This document shows positions 49,648 through 61,845 of a stretch of 64,000 bases of DNA, in pieces. The DNA comes from Cephalopachus bancanus (taxonomy: Eukaryota; Chordata; Mammalia; Primates; Tarsiidae): contig JAPVLO010000083.1 in NCBI GenBank assembly GCA_027257055.1, positions 6,432,001 through 6,496,000 on the forward strand, given 5' to 3'. How positions within the stretch are numbered: the first letter of the stretch is position 1; each line of letters begins with the position of its first letter. Both the position numbers and the translations under genes were made by a program. The notes beneath the pieces are model-generated. The model searched no databases. It had not been told where the DNA came from and saw only the letters and a program-made list of their open reading frames with translations.

Positions 49648-52600
49648 TCAAGTATTACTTACGAGTGAGAACATGTGGTATTCAGTTCTTTGTTTCTGTG
49701 CTGGATCACTCAGTATTTTAGACATTAAGTTCACCCACATTGCTGCAAAGTTCATAATTTTGTCCTTATTTATGACTGTGTAATAGTCCACCTGTATATG
49801 TACCACATTTTTTATACAGTCATCTTTCAATGGGCAGCATAATTGGTTCAATGTTTTTGCTATTGTAAATAATGGTGCAGTAAACATGTGTGTGCAGGCA
49901 TCTTTTTCATAGAGTGAATAGAGTTACTCCACGTATATTCCCAGTAGGGGGATTGTGGTGTCATATAAAGGTAGATTTCTAGATCTTTCAGGAATCGTCA
50001 AACTGTTTTCCACAGAGGTAGCACTAGTTTACACTCCCACCAACAGTGTAGAAATATTTTCTTTTCCCTGCATCCTCTCCAGCATCTATTGGTTTTTGAG
50101 TTATCAATGATGGTCATCCTGACTGGAGTTATGTGGTATCTCAGTGTGGTTTTATTTTTTATTTTATTTTATTTTATTTTATTTTATTTTATTTTGGAGT
50201 TGGAGTCTCACTCTGTCGCCCAGACTGGAGTGCAGTGGCCGCTCCCGGCCACCGCAGCCTCGACCTGCTGGGCTTGGGCGATCCTTCCGCCTCAGCCTTC
50301 CAAGTAGCTGGAACTACAGGCATGCACTACCACGCCCGGCTGATTTTTTGATTTATTGTAGAGATGAGGTCTCGCTGCCCAGGCGGGTCTCGAACCCGCG
50401 GGCTCAGGCAATCCACTCACCTCAGCCTCCCAAAGGTGCGGGATTACAGGCTGAGCCACCGAGTCCGGCTCAGTGTGGTTTTAATTTGCATTTCTTTGAT
50501 GACTAGTGAGGCTGAGCATTTTTTCATGTATCTGTTGGCTGCTCACATGTCTTCTTTTGAGAAGTGTTTATTCATATCTTTGCCCACTATGTAATGGGGC
50601 TGTTTGTTTTTTTCTTTTTGGCACATTTGATTTCCTTTGAGATCTTAGATGTTAGGCCTTTGTCAGACATACAGTTGGTAAATATTTTTTCCCAGTCTTA
50701 GGACTGTCTCCCCGCTCTCTTGATGGCTTTTTTTTTTTTTTAACTTTGCAGAAGCTCGTTAGTTTGATGAGGTCCCACTTGTCTATCTTATCTTCTATGG
50801 CATGGGCACTTTGGGCTTTGATCAGAAATTGGTTGCTAATTGCAATTTCCATAATGGTGTCCCCTGCGTTTTCTATGGTTCTTACAGTTTGAGGTTTTAT
50901 ATTTAGGTCTTTGATTCATTTCGAGTTGATTTTTGTGTAAGGTGATAAGTATGGGTCTTGTTTTAATCATCTGCATGTGGTCAGTCAGTTTTCCCAACAC
51001 CATTTACTGAATAGTTTCTCCTCCCCCCAGTAGTTGATGGTGGAAACTTTCTCGAAGACAAGTTGATTGAGAAATTAAGGGTTTGCTTCCAGAATCTCTT
51101 CCTGTTCCATTGCTCTACATACCTGTTCATGTACCAATTCCAGGTTGCTTCTATCATTGTAGTTTTATATTAAAGTTTAAAGTCCAGGAATGTGATACCT
51201 CCCACTTGGTTTTTTTTTTTTTTTTTTTTACTGAGGATTATTTTGGCTATTTGTGGTCATTTATTTTTTCATATGAATTCCTGTATTGTCATTTCCAGGT
51301 CTGAGAAGAACGCTGCTGGTAAATTAATGGGTATTGAGTTAAATCTGTAGATTGCCTTGGGTAGGATGGTCATCTTAATATCCAATCCATAAACATGGAA
51401 TATTTTTCCATTTGTTTGTGTCATCTGTGATTTATTTGAGCAGTGTTTTGTAGTTTTTGTTGTAAAGTTCTTTGACGTCTCTGGTTAGAAAGAAGCCAAG
51501 GTGTGTCATCATTTTGTGGCTACTGTGAATAGGATTGTGCTTTTCATTTAGTTTTTTTATTTGTTTGTTTATTGTTGGTATATAGGAATGTAACAGTCTT
51601 TTGTACGTTTGTTTTTTGCCCTGAGACTTTGCCAAAGTCCTTTAACAGCGCAAGTATGTTTTTGGCAGATTTTCTTGGGTTTTCAAGGTCTAGAATCATG
51701 TCATCCACAAAGAGGAATAACTTAACATCTTCTTTTCCTATTTGGATACCCCTGAATTTCTTCTCTTGTTTGATTGCCCTAGCTGGGACTTCCAATACTA
51801 TGTTGAACAGGAAGAGTGGGAGTGGGCATCCTTGTCTTGTTCTGGTTTTCAGGGGAAATGGTTCCAATTTCTGTCTGTTTAGCAGAATGTTGGCTGTGGG
51901 TTTGTCATGGATGGCTCTTACTATTTTGAGGTATGTTCCTTCCATGTCTAAATGTTCAACAGTTTTTAATCAAGAAGGGGTGTTGGATTTTATCAAAAGC
52001 TTTTTCCACATCTAATAATATATTCATGTGGTTTTTATTTTTACATCTGTTGATGTATTCAATTATGTTTAAGGTCTTGCAGATGTTGAACTATCCCTGT
52101 ATCCTGGGGATGAAGCCTACTTGTCCATGGTTGATGATTTTTGAGATGTGTTATTGTATACAGTTTTTTAGAATCTTGATTAGAATTTTAGCATTCATGT
52201 CATCAAGGATATTGGTCTGTAGTTCTCCTTGTTTGTTGGATCTTTATGTTGTTTGGGTATCATTGTGATGTTAGCAACATAATATGACTTGGGGAGGGTT
52301 CCATCTTTCTTGATTGCCGGAATTATTTCAATAGGATTGGTATCAGTTCCTCCTTGTATGTTCTGTAGAATTCTGCTGAAAAATCATCTAGCGCAGGGCT
52401 TTTTTTTTTTTTTTTTTTTGTAGGTAGTTTTCTTGTAATGTAGTCTATTTCCTGGGTTGTTATTGGGTCTATTTAGGTTCTTAATTTCTTCTTGTTTCAA
52501 CCTGGGGAAGTTGTGTGATGTCAGAAAGTCCTCCATTTCATTTAGGTTTTCAAGTTTGTTTCCATACACACGTACACAGTAATCTTTGATAATCTTTTGT

Positions 52601-53870
52601 ATTTCTTTGGGGTCAGTTGTGACTTAATCTTTTGTATTTCTGATTGTGTTTATCTGGACTTTTTCTCTCTTTTTCTCGGTCAGTCTAGCTAGGGGTCCAT
52701 CAATCTTAATTCTTTCAAAGAACCAGCTTTTCATTTCATTGATTTTTAATATTATATTTTTGTCTTCTGTGTCCCAAATTTGGGCTTTCATTCTGGTGAT
52801 CTGGATCATTCTGTTAAAGTTAGGGTTTTGTGGTCCTGCTTTCCAGTTTCCTTAGGTGATCTGTTAGACTGTTAACTTGTGACCTTTCCATTTTCACCAT
52901 GTGTTCTCATAAAAAATATGAATTCCCTTCTTAGTACTGTTTTCATGGCATCATGGAGAAATTGGAAAGAAGTTTTTTCATTTTCATTTGTTTCCAGGAA
53001 TCTTTTAATTCTGTTTTGATTTCTGTGATGACCCAAGAGTTGTTTAACATCAAATTGTTTAGTAACCAGTTCTTTGTGGGTTTTGAGGGAACTTTGTTGG
53101 TGTTGATATTTATTTTTATTCCATTGTGTTCTGAGAAGTCGTATGAAAGTATTTCAATCTTATGAAATTTGCTTATGCCTGATTTATGACTGAGGACATG
53201 GTGATCTTAGAGCATGTTCCATGTGGTGATGAAGTCGAATGTGTATTTTGTGGTCATTGGGTGGAGTGTTCTGTAGGTAACAATTAAGTCCATTTGGTCA
53301 AGCATCACATTTAGGTTCCAGATCTCCTTGTTGATTTTTTGTCTTGATGATCTGCCTAGGGTTGTGAGTGAGGTACTTAAGTCTCCAGTTATGGTAGTGT
53401 GAGAGTCAATATCTTGGTTTATTTTACCTAGAAGCTGCTTTATGAAAGTTGGTGCTTCTATGTTTGGTGCATATATGTTTAGAATGGATATTTCTTTTGA
53501 TGGATAATGGATTGAACCATTTATCACTATGTAGTGATCTTTCATATCTTTTTAAAATAATTTTTGATAGCTTAAAGGGTATTTTGTCAATATTAAAATA
53601 GTAACTCCTGCTTTCTTTTGTGTTCCATTCACCTGAAAATTCTTTTCATCCTCTTACTTTGAGTCTGTGAGTGTCCTTTCTGGTGAGATGAGTCTCTTGG
53701 AGACATCATATTGTTGCCTCATGATATTTTATCCAATTTGCCATTATATGTCTTTTCAATGGTGCATTTAGTTCATTCACATTCAGGATAATTATTGAGG
53801 TGTGAGAGCTTGTTGTTGCTGCTATTATTTGTTTATTTGTTTGCTGTCTTTCTTTTGATTTTTGAGTTGA
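49648..53870 (-). pseudogene. L1 ORF2 remnant (antisense)
   Basis: The endonuclease fragment (53207-53545) has ILNIYAPNIEAPTFIKQ, ITGDLSTSL and YRTLHP. The reverse transcriptase fragment (51544-51945) has TRQGCPL and a catalytic box reading FVDDM where the family has FADDM. The C-terminal piece ends TEYHMFSLVSNT with its stop at 49648-49650. Frameshifts and an Alu interrupt it. Confidence 0.9.
50155..50468 (-). repeat. Young Alu inserted in L1 ORF2
   Basis: Antisense dimeric Alu whose tail is (TTTTA)n on the + strand. Perfect 15-bp duplication ctcagtgtggtttta at 50140-50154 and 50469-50483. Both arm hairpins are intact. Confidence 0.97.
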
Positions 53871-53889
53871 TTTATGTGTATTTTCAATA

Positions 53890-54805
53890 TTTTTCCTGCA
53901 TTCTTGGGAAGGGCATTGTTATTCTTTTTTCCTTTCTTTTGTGTTAAATACTTTCTTAAGTGTCTTTTATAGCTAGTATGGAGCTGGCATAAATGTTTAG
54001 GGATTAAAATATCTGGGAAGGATTTTAATTCTTCATCACTGATGAAACAGCTTAGCTTGGTGGGTAATACTTGTTTGAAATTGTTTATCTTTGAGAACTT
54101 TGACATTTGGAATCCAATCTTTCCTAGTCTGAAGTCTGTAGTTAAGTCTGCTACTATTTTAATTGATCTTCCCTGGTAGGTAGCCTGACTTTTCTCTCTT
54201 GCTGCCTTTAGAATGTTTTCTTTTATGCTGACTTTGTATGAGCTACTATTGCCTAGGGAGTTGGTCTTCTCATTTGTTGTCTTGCTGGAGTTCTCTGAAT
54301 TTCTTTTGCTTGAATGGTTGCATCTCTGATGAGATGAGGGAAATTCTGTTGGATAATTTTATGGAATGTTTATTACGGGGTGGTCTCTGTCTATCTTCCT
54401 CAGGAATCCCAATTAATCTTAGATTTGGCCTCTTGATATAATCGTTCATCTTTTGGAGACTTTGATCTGTCTTTTTAAGCTTCTTCTCTATGTTTTTAAT
54501 AGTTTGCTTCAGTTCTATAGTTTGGTTCTCAAGCTCTGAGATTCTTTCTTCTGTTGGTTAATTCTGCTTTCCATGCTTATCAGTTTGTTAGTTATTTCAT
54601 TCACTATATTCTTTATAGCTGTTATCTCACTTATAAACTCCTTCATTCTTTCCTCTTGTCTCTTCTCATTTCTATGTATTCTCTCTATTAAAATATTGAT
54701 ATCTGGGTTTGTGGTTTGAGACCAGTCATTCTGGGGACTTTTCATTGTTTGAATTCCAAAGTCTGTATTCCCAGTAGTTCTCCCAAGGGTTTGTATGAGA
54801 CTCAT
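53890..54805 (-). pseudogene. L1 ORF1 remnant (antisense)
   Basis: The N-terminal 96 codons are open (54515-54805): MSLIQTLGRTTGNTD start, MKSPQNDW, then a coiled-coil-like IERIHRNEKRQEERMKEFIS stretch. C-terminal pieces (KLSCFISDEELKSFPDIL, HLRKYLTQKKGKK) lie at about 53900-54106. Frameshifts between them make it non-functional. The intact ATG here shows the start lost in the sense L1. Confidence 0.85.
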
Positions 54806-55703
54806 TTTCTTCCTTTGGTTTTCTTCATTTGTGTAGGTTTTCCTCCCCTGCCCCCCTCTCCTTTTTAAACCTCTTCTTTAAGTTCATTGTTCAGTGATGG
54901 GATAGCTTTTACTTCTGTTTCTCAGTCTTCTATTCTTCCTTATATAGATCCTCTGGCTTTGCTAAACTTTGAAGCTGGACTAGGAGTGGGAGGCTATGCT
55001 TTTTGCAGTTTTGAAATTTTAGTAAGGAGAGAGTTGTGATTCAGAAGCTATCTGCAGATCCCAGTATCCACTGATGTGTGTGTGCTTCCTGGAACTCACT
55101 TTCCACTGTCTTACAATCTGCGCATGCAGAGTGGGTGCATGTTTGCCCTCTGAAAGCAAAATGAGATAAGAAAAAGGAAAAGAATGGAGAAAGGAAGGAA
55201 GAAGATGAAAGGAAGGTGAGGAGAGAGAAGAAAAAGAGAGAAAACAGACAGGTGTACCAACTAACATATAAACAGAGAAACAAAGACAGAATAAACAAAC
55301 AAACAAAAACACAAAACATACAAACAAACAGAAAATTCTTTTGATGTACTTGCCCTCAAAAATACCCCTACACAAATAGAAAATCTAAAAAAAAGAAATA
55401 AAAATAACAGAAACAAAGTAAGTACAAAAATGTAAACAAAAATAGAAAAAAAGAAAGAGAAAAAACAAAACAAAACCTAAAACAAACAGAAGAATCAAAC
55501 AAACAAAAAACACTTGCTCTGTGGCTGTTTCTATAACACAGTTTCCTTTCGGCTGCCACTGCCACATTAAAGAGCAGCTCTGGTCTCCAACCCTTCCCTT
55601 CTATACTCAGTGCAGGCTAATAGGGTTGTTCTCAGTATGGGTGAGATGCCTCATGGACTACTGTGGGAGGAAGATGGATCAGATCTGGATTCACCCAACT
55701 CAT
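54806..55703 (-). promoter_or_regulatory. L1 5' UTR (antisense, 5'-truncated)
   Basis: Corresponds to the downstream two-thirds of the 5' UTR at 25086-26582. It contains A-rich runs of aaacaaac type on the + strand and ends at about 55703 with ccagatctgg...ttcaccca. Confidence 0.75.
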
Positions 55704-55717
55704 CTACTGCTGTCATG

Positions 55718-56083
55718 ATGGAATATTACACAGCCATAAAGAAGAACCAAATTGTGGACTTTGCAGTAACTTGGATGGATAGAGAGTCTATAATATATAG
55801 TGATCTATCACAGAAACAAAGCAATGAGTACCACATGTTCTCACTCATATGTAGACCCTGAACACTTATTATAATAATATAAGAAAGGGATTGGCAGTAG
55901 TGGGAAACTGCCAGGGGAGGGAGGGCCACACAGCATCAATAAGGGTACATGATCTCAAACCAGGCAAAGTGGGAACCAAAGGGAGGCTCAAACTTTTCCT
56001 ATACAATAAATACTTGTATACCTCATCCTGAGTTATACTTCACATCTTTAAAATAAAAAGTTTTAAATTAAAAATAAATTACT
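55718..56083 (+). mobile_element. L1 3' end fragment, sense
   Basis: The last part of ORF2 (MEYYTAIKKNQIVDFAVTWM, then QKQSNEYHMFSLICRP and stop), 3' UTR (gtgggaaactgccaggggag) and an A-rich end. It abuts the 5' end of the antisense L1 directly. Confidence 0.92.
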
Positions 56084-56186
56084 CTCAGATGAATCAGGAT
56101 GATCTGCTTATGCTCCATTCCCTGACAGAAAAATTTTTTAACTTTTCTTAAGGAAGGTGGCATCATCTCAGAGACTTTGATTAACA

Positions 56187-56206
56187 CACACACACACACA
56201 CACACA
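56187..56206. repeat. (CA)n microsatellite
   Basis: Ten CA units in otherwise unassigned DNA. Confidence 0.95.
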
Positions 56207-56479
56207 ATATTTGATACGTAATAAAAATTACAAGGCACAGTAAAAACAAATATCAATAACTGAAATTCCAAATCTAAAATGGACAAAAGAAACATATCCA
56301 TAGGTGCTGAAGATTTTACAATTATCAAATAAAAAGATCAAATTAGTCACAATTTATATTTAAATAATTTACAAATTTAAATTTAAATATAATATATAAA
56401 TAGAGAATTTCATAAATATCTAAATCGATACGGAAACATAACATGTTTTTGCATTGGAACATACGTAAATCTTCCAGGA

Positions 56480-57650
56480 AGATAGAGGCATGTCAAATCA
56501 GACTGTGTGAGTCCCCGTGTGTGTGAGTGATTGTATAGACAAATTTGTGTGAATGTTTGTGTGTAAGTGGGTGTGTAAGTGGCTGACTAAGTGGGAACTC
56601 AGAAACAAGTGTCCAGGGATCTTCTGGTGAAGCCACTGGTGCTGCAGCTGTTCTGCCTGGACCCTAGCACTTCACGAACTGCAGAAACTGAGTGCCATTT
56701 TCTAAAATCAGAAAAGACTTTCCTGGGAAGATGCTACTGGAGTGACTGCCATTCCCACCCCCACAGCGCCAAGCTAGACACTGACAGTGAGGACAATGGA
56801 GGAAGTACAGTAAGGGAGCCAGAGTCCAAGTCCTGAAGAAACAACAGGGAGAGGCCACCCGGTACCTGGACTCACTTCTACCACCTTCAGCAATAGGCTA
56901 GCCTGTAAGACCCTGACACAGGGACCTGAGATGCAGAGACTGTGGTATTTCTGGAGAGGGAGTTATCTCTCCTAACCCGTTTGCAGCAGGAACCACAGCC
57001 TGTGGAGAAGCTGAGTAGCCACTCTAAAGTCTGGCAGAGAAGTGCACCAGGGCAGCCTCTGTGGAAGGGAAGACCTGTATCTTAAGACAAGAGGGTGATC
57101 TCTGCTATGTTTTAGGGTTTCTTTTTATGAACTAATTGAAAGCTTTGCCTCCAGTGCACAAAACCTGACAGGTAATGGTCATTGTGGAGCTCCAGGTGAT
57201 CCACTCCCTGCCCTGGGCCAGCTGCTGGGTGATAGACACATACAACAGATTTGATTGAGAAGAAGGCTGGTGAGTGCCTAACTGATTCACTCTCACCCCT
57301 AGCAATAAGCAAAAGAGATCAGGAGAGCAGGGCAGAAGCCAGAGGCTCCATTCTCCTGCTGCAACCTTGATGCCCTGGGAACTGTGACCATACTGGGAGA
57401 GGAAGAAAGTGGGAGAGAGCTCAGGAGATGCTGAGTCAAGTTATCCCATTCCTCCATCCCCTTGTCTTTGTTTTCTAGTCTCTTAACAAGTCTTCTCTGC
57501 TCTGTTTCTGGTAGTCTTGTCTCAGAGATATGAAGCTTAAGTGTTAACAAATATATATTTCCTGAAGAATAATTACATGCAGAATGGCTCACCTCTTTGT
57601 GTCCCCCTTTTCTTCTATATTTCAGGAGATGTCCTTTAAAAAATTTCAAT
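56480..57650. other. GC-richer segment of unknown origin
   Basis: Noticeably less AT-rich than its surroundings. It starts with a gtgtgagtg-rich stretch, then runs as tgggaactcagaaacaagtg, cagggatcttctggtgaagc and beyond. It could be an old L1 leader or ERV interior, but I see no protein motif to prove either. No gene is called. Confidence 0.35.
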
Positions 57651-57654
57651 AAGT

Positions 57655-58330
57655 CTTGTGGTACAGATTTTTATTAGATCAGCCTGGGCACTGAGCGGGT
57701 CAGCTCGGTGGGTTGGCTACCCGAGCCCAAAAGCTTGTCAGCTAAATGGGCTGGCAAACCAAGCCCTAGAAGTGTGGGCTCTAATGGGCTGGCAAGCCAA
57801 GCCCCAGAAGTGTCTCAGCTTCAGAGACTCACCTTCTGCCAGCAGCTCTCCTGGTGCAGTTTGCTCCATCAGCTGGCAATTAAGCCTCCGGGGTGCACAG
57901 CTTTTCTATTCCAATGATCTTCTACCGCTCTTCAGGTCTGGGTTCTTGTCTTATGCTCAGGAGAAATGAGGGACACAGTTAGCTGGAAGATGAGAAAGCA
58001 GGATTTAATGAGAGGACAGAAAAAGTCCCACAGTGGGAGGGGTCTGGTGTGGGTTGCCCACTTGGAGCTGAAACCTGGTGTGTATATGGCCCTAAGACCA
58101 AGCTGATTGCCTAGCACTAACTGTGAGCTGATTGGTTGGCACTAGGTGTGCTGATTGGTCAGTACTAAGGCCAAAGCAGCTGGAGGTAGAGGCCTAATAG
58201 TGAGTTGATTGTTTTGTTTTCTTATCTCTGCAGTGAGTCTTTTCTTGCTCTAACCTGTGGGGCTTGTAGGAAGCTTATTTACTAATCCATTGTATCAGTC
58301 CGAGAGAGAGCTGCAGAAGTTTGCTACTTT
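57655..58330 (-). mobile_element. Class I-like ERV LTR, antisense
   Basis: On the minus strand it has two CCAAT motifs (accaatcagc; + strand gctgattggt near 58128-58159), then a TATA-like ccatataca (58083 region), then ATTAAA at about 58004 some 79 bp further on, which is a retroviral promoter-to-poly(A) layout. U5 contains two copies of a gggctggcaarccaagccc unit (about 57748 and 57789). Boundaries are approximate and no target duplication was located. Confidence 0.65.
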
Positions 58331-58721
58331 GTTACCAAGGGACTCTCTCTGTCTGCTTAGATTTTCTCTAGCTATCCTCTCTCATTTGGACAGGTTTCTT
58401 TCTTTCTTTCTTTTTTAACTGTTACCTCCCTATAGTTATTTTCCTTCCCGTCAATGACTACAATTGCATGGGTACGAGTGCGTGTATGTAATACAGAAAT
58501 TCTAGTTTATCTTATCTAAGGATTAAAAAGCACATTTTCAGTGACAACAAAATGTACCTTTATTTTATAATCATGTAGCACTATAACACATATCTTCGTG
58601 GTTAATAAGAAATTTTTCTTTACATGGATATTCAAGAATCCAGGCTTTCAGTCTTGTGGTTCTGGCATCATTAAGTCTAAGATTTTTTTATATTTATAAA
58701 GTCTAAGAATTCTTTATATTG

Positions 58722-58858
58722 AGGGACACAGATAGCTGGAAGATAAGAAAGCAGGATTTACTGAGAGGACAGAAAAATTCCCACAGTGGGAGGGGACTGG
58801 CGTAAATTGCTCATTTGGAGCAGAAAAACCTGGTGCTTATATGACTCTAAGACCATTT
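58722..58858 (-). repeat. Partial duplicate of the LTR core
   Basis: About 135 bp matching 57965-58105 in the same orientation (gagggacacag-tagctggaa, gaaagcaggattta, cacagtgggagggg, cctggtg-ttatatg). It covers the TATA to poly(A) core only. Confidence 0.88.
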
Positions 58859-60877
58859 ATATGTTATAAAGTTTTATTTCATAAAAACTTGACCTGAACG
58901 TCATAAATATCACTTCCACTTATATTTATTGGTAGGAACTGTAGCTACATTTAGATTCAAAAAGATTGAAAATTACTACTTCTGAATTGTTAGCTGACCC
59001 AGAGACTGTTCCATATTATGAAAGAGAAAGTATGGTTACCTTCTGTTTTCTTAAAAAATAATTTTTATTATCTGCCTTTATAGCATTAATAGAAAAACCA
59101 ATCTGATTTGTTATCAGGCAATACCAAGAAACACATATGTGAATATAATTTACAGATTATTTTAGTCTGAAAATATATGGACATATAAAAATCCTGGGCT
59201 ATTTAAATGAAATTAGATGGAAGGATTGGTGTTGACGAGTATCACTGTATGAATGAATTTTCTGAAAACCCAAGTAAAAGGAGTAAAAATTAAAAAAAGA
59301 GATAATACTAGAAAAATATTATGCTATCCTATTTTTACTAAAATTATGTACTTATATATACACAAGATATGATTAAAATATGTCTATAATTTTCTTTATT
59401 GTTCTAGCTGTCCCTATTAAAATGTTAAATTACAAAAAATCCGATGTAAGAACATCTTTTTGTTTCCTTTTAGAAATTGACTAAATAAAAGCTTTATAGG
59501 ATTTAAAATTTTAAACTGCTTTTGTGCACTCATTGGGCAAAAATGAATGAAGGCTTCATTCAATTTTATTTTCTTTTTTATTCCACTTTTCTTAAACTTA
59601 TAAAGAAATATATCTGAACATGTCTGACACCCTACGCTTTTGTAAGGCCCTTTGGAGAAAGGTATTATACATTGTTGTTTGTGTCCCTAGGACTTAGTCT
59701 TTGTTCACACTGTAGATACTGAAATAAAACACTGAAAATTTTATTGTAATTTTAAAAAACCTAATTGGCATGATGATTTCTCTGTACACTTCCCTTCATT
59801 ATTTAAATTCATTGTATATGAATGCATGTAATTTTGTCTTTCAACAAATAAGAATACTATATAAAGTTTTTGCTAATGCTTATACAATGCAGCTTACAAG
59901 TTATTTTATTTTATTTCAAAGACAAAAATATATTCATATAATAATTATTGAATTATAGTTGATAAGTCTATTTTGAAAATAATTATTTATCTTCAGTAGA
60001 TTTCCTCTAAATATATAAAAGTCTTTAATGAATCTCAATGATAAATGTTTGCCCCACAGAATTCAGAACAAATGGCAACTCTGAGTAATAAAATAAATTA
60101 TTGGCTATCAGAGTACCATTATTAGTTAAAGACAGTCCATACAGCTAGAAATTCGGCAGTTATCCAACAATCAATAAAGGGATTCTTCGCAAAGCTTAAT
60201 ATCTGGAGGCTTCATCAGAAACTTTCTATTTCCCCCAATAAATCTTATTGAAATGTAAAAGATAGAAGAACAAATGACGTGGCACATTATTTTAACAATA
60301 CTTACTGAAAGATAAATATTTTCTATCTCTGTGCTAGTGTCTTTATGAAAGATTAAGTGTAGAAATGTGTATTTTTACAGCAAAATCATTAGATTAATAT
60401 TTCCAGAAGAAAGAATATCAATAGACATATCAATAAACGGAAACAATGTGCTTCAACATAGAAAACACCACTGGGTTGAGATCATGAATAGAATTCAAAG
60501 GGGAATAAAACAGAACTGAATAACACAAGTAGATAGATTTTAAAGAGAAAATTGAGTCAAATATTTGCTCCAAAGAAAGTCATGCTTTATCCATTCATTA
60601 TAAACATACATTCTTAAATTTGTAAAATGCTAAACAGTTAAAGATTTCCAAAGTATATATTTTTAATATTTTGGCCCCCATGAAAGGATTATACCTAAAA
60701 ATTCTTTTCTGATTTTTCTAAAAATTAATTCTTCGATCATTTTTCTTTGTTTAGTTTTAAAACATTTTACTTTGTTATTCTGAAATAAATCGGTGAAAAG
60801 TCACCAATCTATTTAAAATAGCATTATGAGTTTGATTGATATTATTGTAAGGCAAATATTACTTTTTGATTTCAACA
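58859..60877. other. Unassigned AT-rich DNA
   Basis: A stretch near 59640-59740 (ttgtgtccctaggacttag) faintly resembles an L2 3' end. Nothing else recognised. Confidence 0.35.
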
Positions 60878-61016
60878 TTTTGGATTTATCTGATATTTAT
60901 TTTTAAAACTCTGTTTATTATCAATGTCTTGTCTAAGATCCTTAAATATATTCATAAAGTTTTTGTAATGAATCTAAATAATTATAATAATATTGATGAC
61001 AATGATGAGCAGGATA
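60878..61016 (+). repeat. Inverted repeat left arm (compound structure)
   Basis: The reverse complement of 61655-61797 reads almost the same: tttggatttatctgata-ttat, tgtttattatcaatgt, and attgatgacaatgatgagca, then ggata. Confidence 0.9.
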
Positions 61017-61163
61017 ATTAAATGACTAAATTAAAGTTTTGATAATTTGTCAGGAATTCTGAAAATACAGCTAAATAATTTATGAACAAATTTTAACACT
61101 GTTCCTGACATAGTAAGCACTTAATATATACTGTTATTGTTGTGAGGACAATATGCCATTAAA

Positions 61164-61216
61164 AAAATAATATCTCTTCTCAAAATAATTACTTTGGTAA
61201 AAAAATATAATATAAT
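61164..61216 (+). repeat. 53-bp direct repeat, copy 1
   Basis: Identical over 53 bp to 61793-61845 (aaaataatatctcttctcaa ... tataatataat). Confidence 0.95.
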
Positions 61217-61654
61217 GAGACTTTTGAATTTGCTTAACTAAAGTATATGTAATTTATGATTTTTATACTTAAAAATTATATTCTTTCTATCATAAATACT
61301 ATCCACAACTATGAATTTATTTTCTGTTAAGACTAATTTTTGAATTATCTCTTCAAATTTAACCAGTGACATGACCTTAAGGAACTTGTGATTGTCTCTT
61401 TCTGGAGTTGTATTTTCACAATCTTTGCTATTTACATAACAACATGATGCATTTTTTCTCACATAAGTTTTTATTTTAGTAGTTTTCCATTTATTAATAA
61501 TATACATTTTAAATTAGAATTATTTTCGAAGCACACGAAGAATTTGTAAATGTATTGTATACTTCTGAATGCTTTTTAGAAGAATCATGTTAACATTGGA
61601 CATCATTGGACATCATTTTAACATTGATAATAAACTGTGTTCATTAGCAATGTC

Positions 61655-61797
61655 TTTTTTTTATCCTGCTCATCATTGTCATCAATACTATTATAATTAT
61701 ATTCATTACAAAACTTTATGAGTACATTTAAAGAGCTTAGAAAATACATTGATAATAAACAGTGTTTTTAAAAATAAGTATCAGATAAATCCAAAAT
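61655..61797 (-). repeat. Inverted repeat right arm
   Basis: Partner of 60878-61016. Its right end runs straight into copy 2 of the 53-bp direct repeat. Confidence 0.9.
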
Positions 61798-61845
61798 AAT
61801 ATCTCTTCTCAAAATAATTACTTTGGTAAAAAAATATAATATAAT
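61793..61845 (+). repeat. 53-bp direct repeat, copy 2
   Basis: Identical to 61164-61216, offset 629 bp; similarity stops abruptly at 61845/61216. Confidence 0.95.

Larger units (their letters stand above)
49490..55703 (-). mobile_element. Near full-length L1 retrotransposon, antisense
   Basis: The left edge has the T-rich tail and gaagatgtgggtaaaattca. The minus strand then holds ORF2, ORF1 and 5' UTR up to about 55703. It is about 5.9 kb without the Alu at 50155-50468. The 5' UTR matches the sense L1 at 25690-26580 (ccagatctgatcc, cagagcaag, tttcagagggcaaac) but lacks its first about 600 bp. No clear target duplication was found. Both ORFs are broken. Confidence 0.9.

Noticed and set aside
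55019..55567. Phe/Cys-rich minus-strand open frames of 60-118 codons resembling membrane proteins
   Set aside because: They are T-rich L1 5' UTR read in several frames. The hydrophobicity comes from composition.
49490..56083. Simple twin-priming inversion of one L1
   Set aside because: The antisense part contains its own ORF2 end, 3' UTR and tail, which duplicate the sense fragment. One twin-primed event would not repeat the 3' end.
56591..56836. 81-codon open frame in the GC-richer segment
   Set aside because: No homology recognised, no splice-site or codon-use support; kept only as part of an unassigned region.
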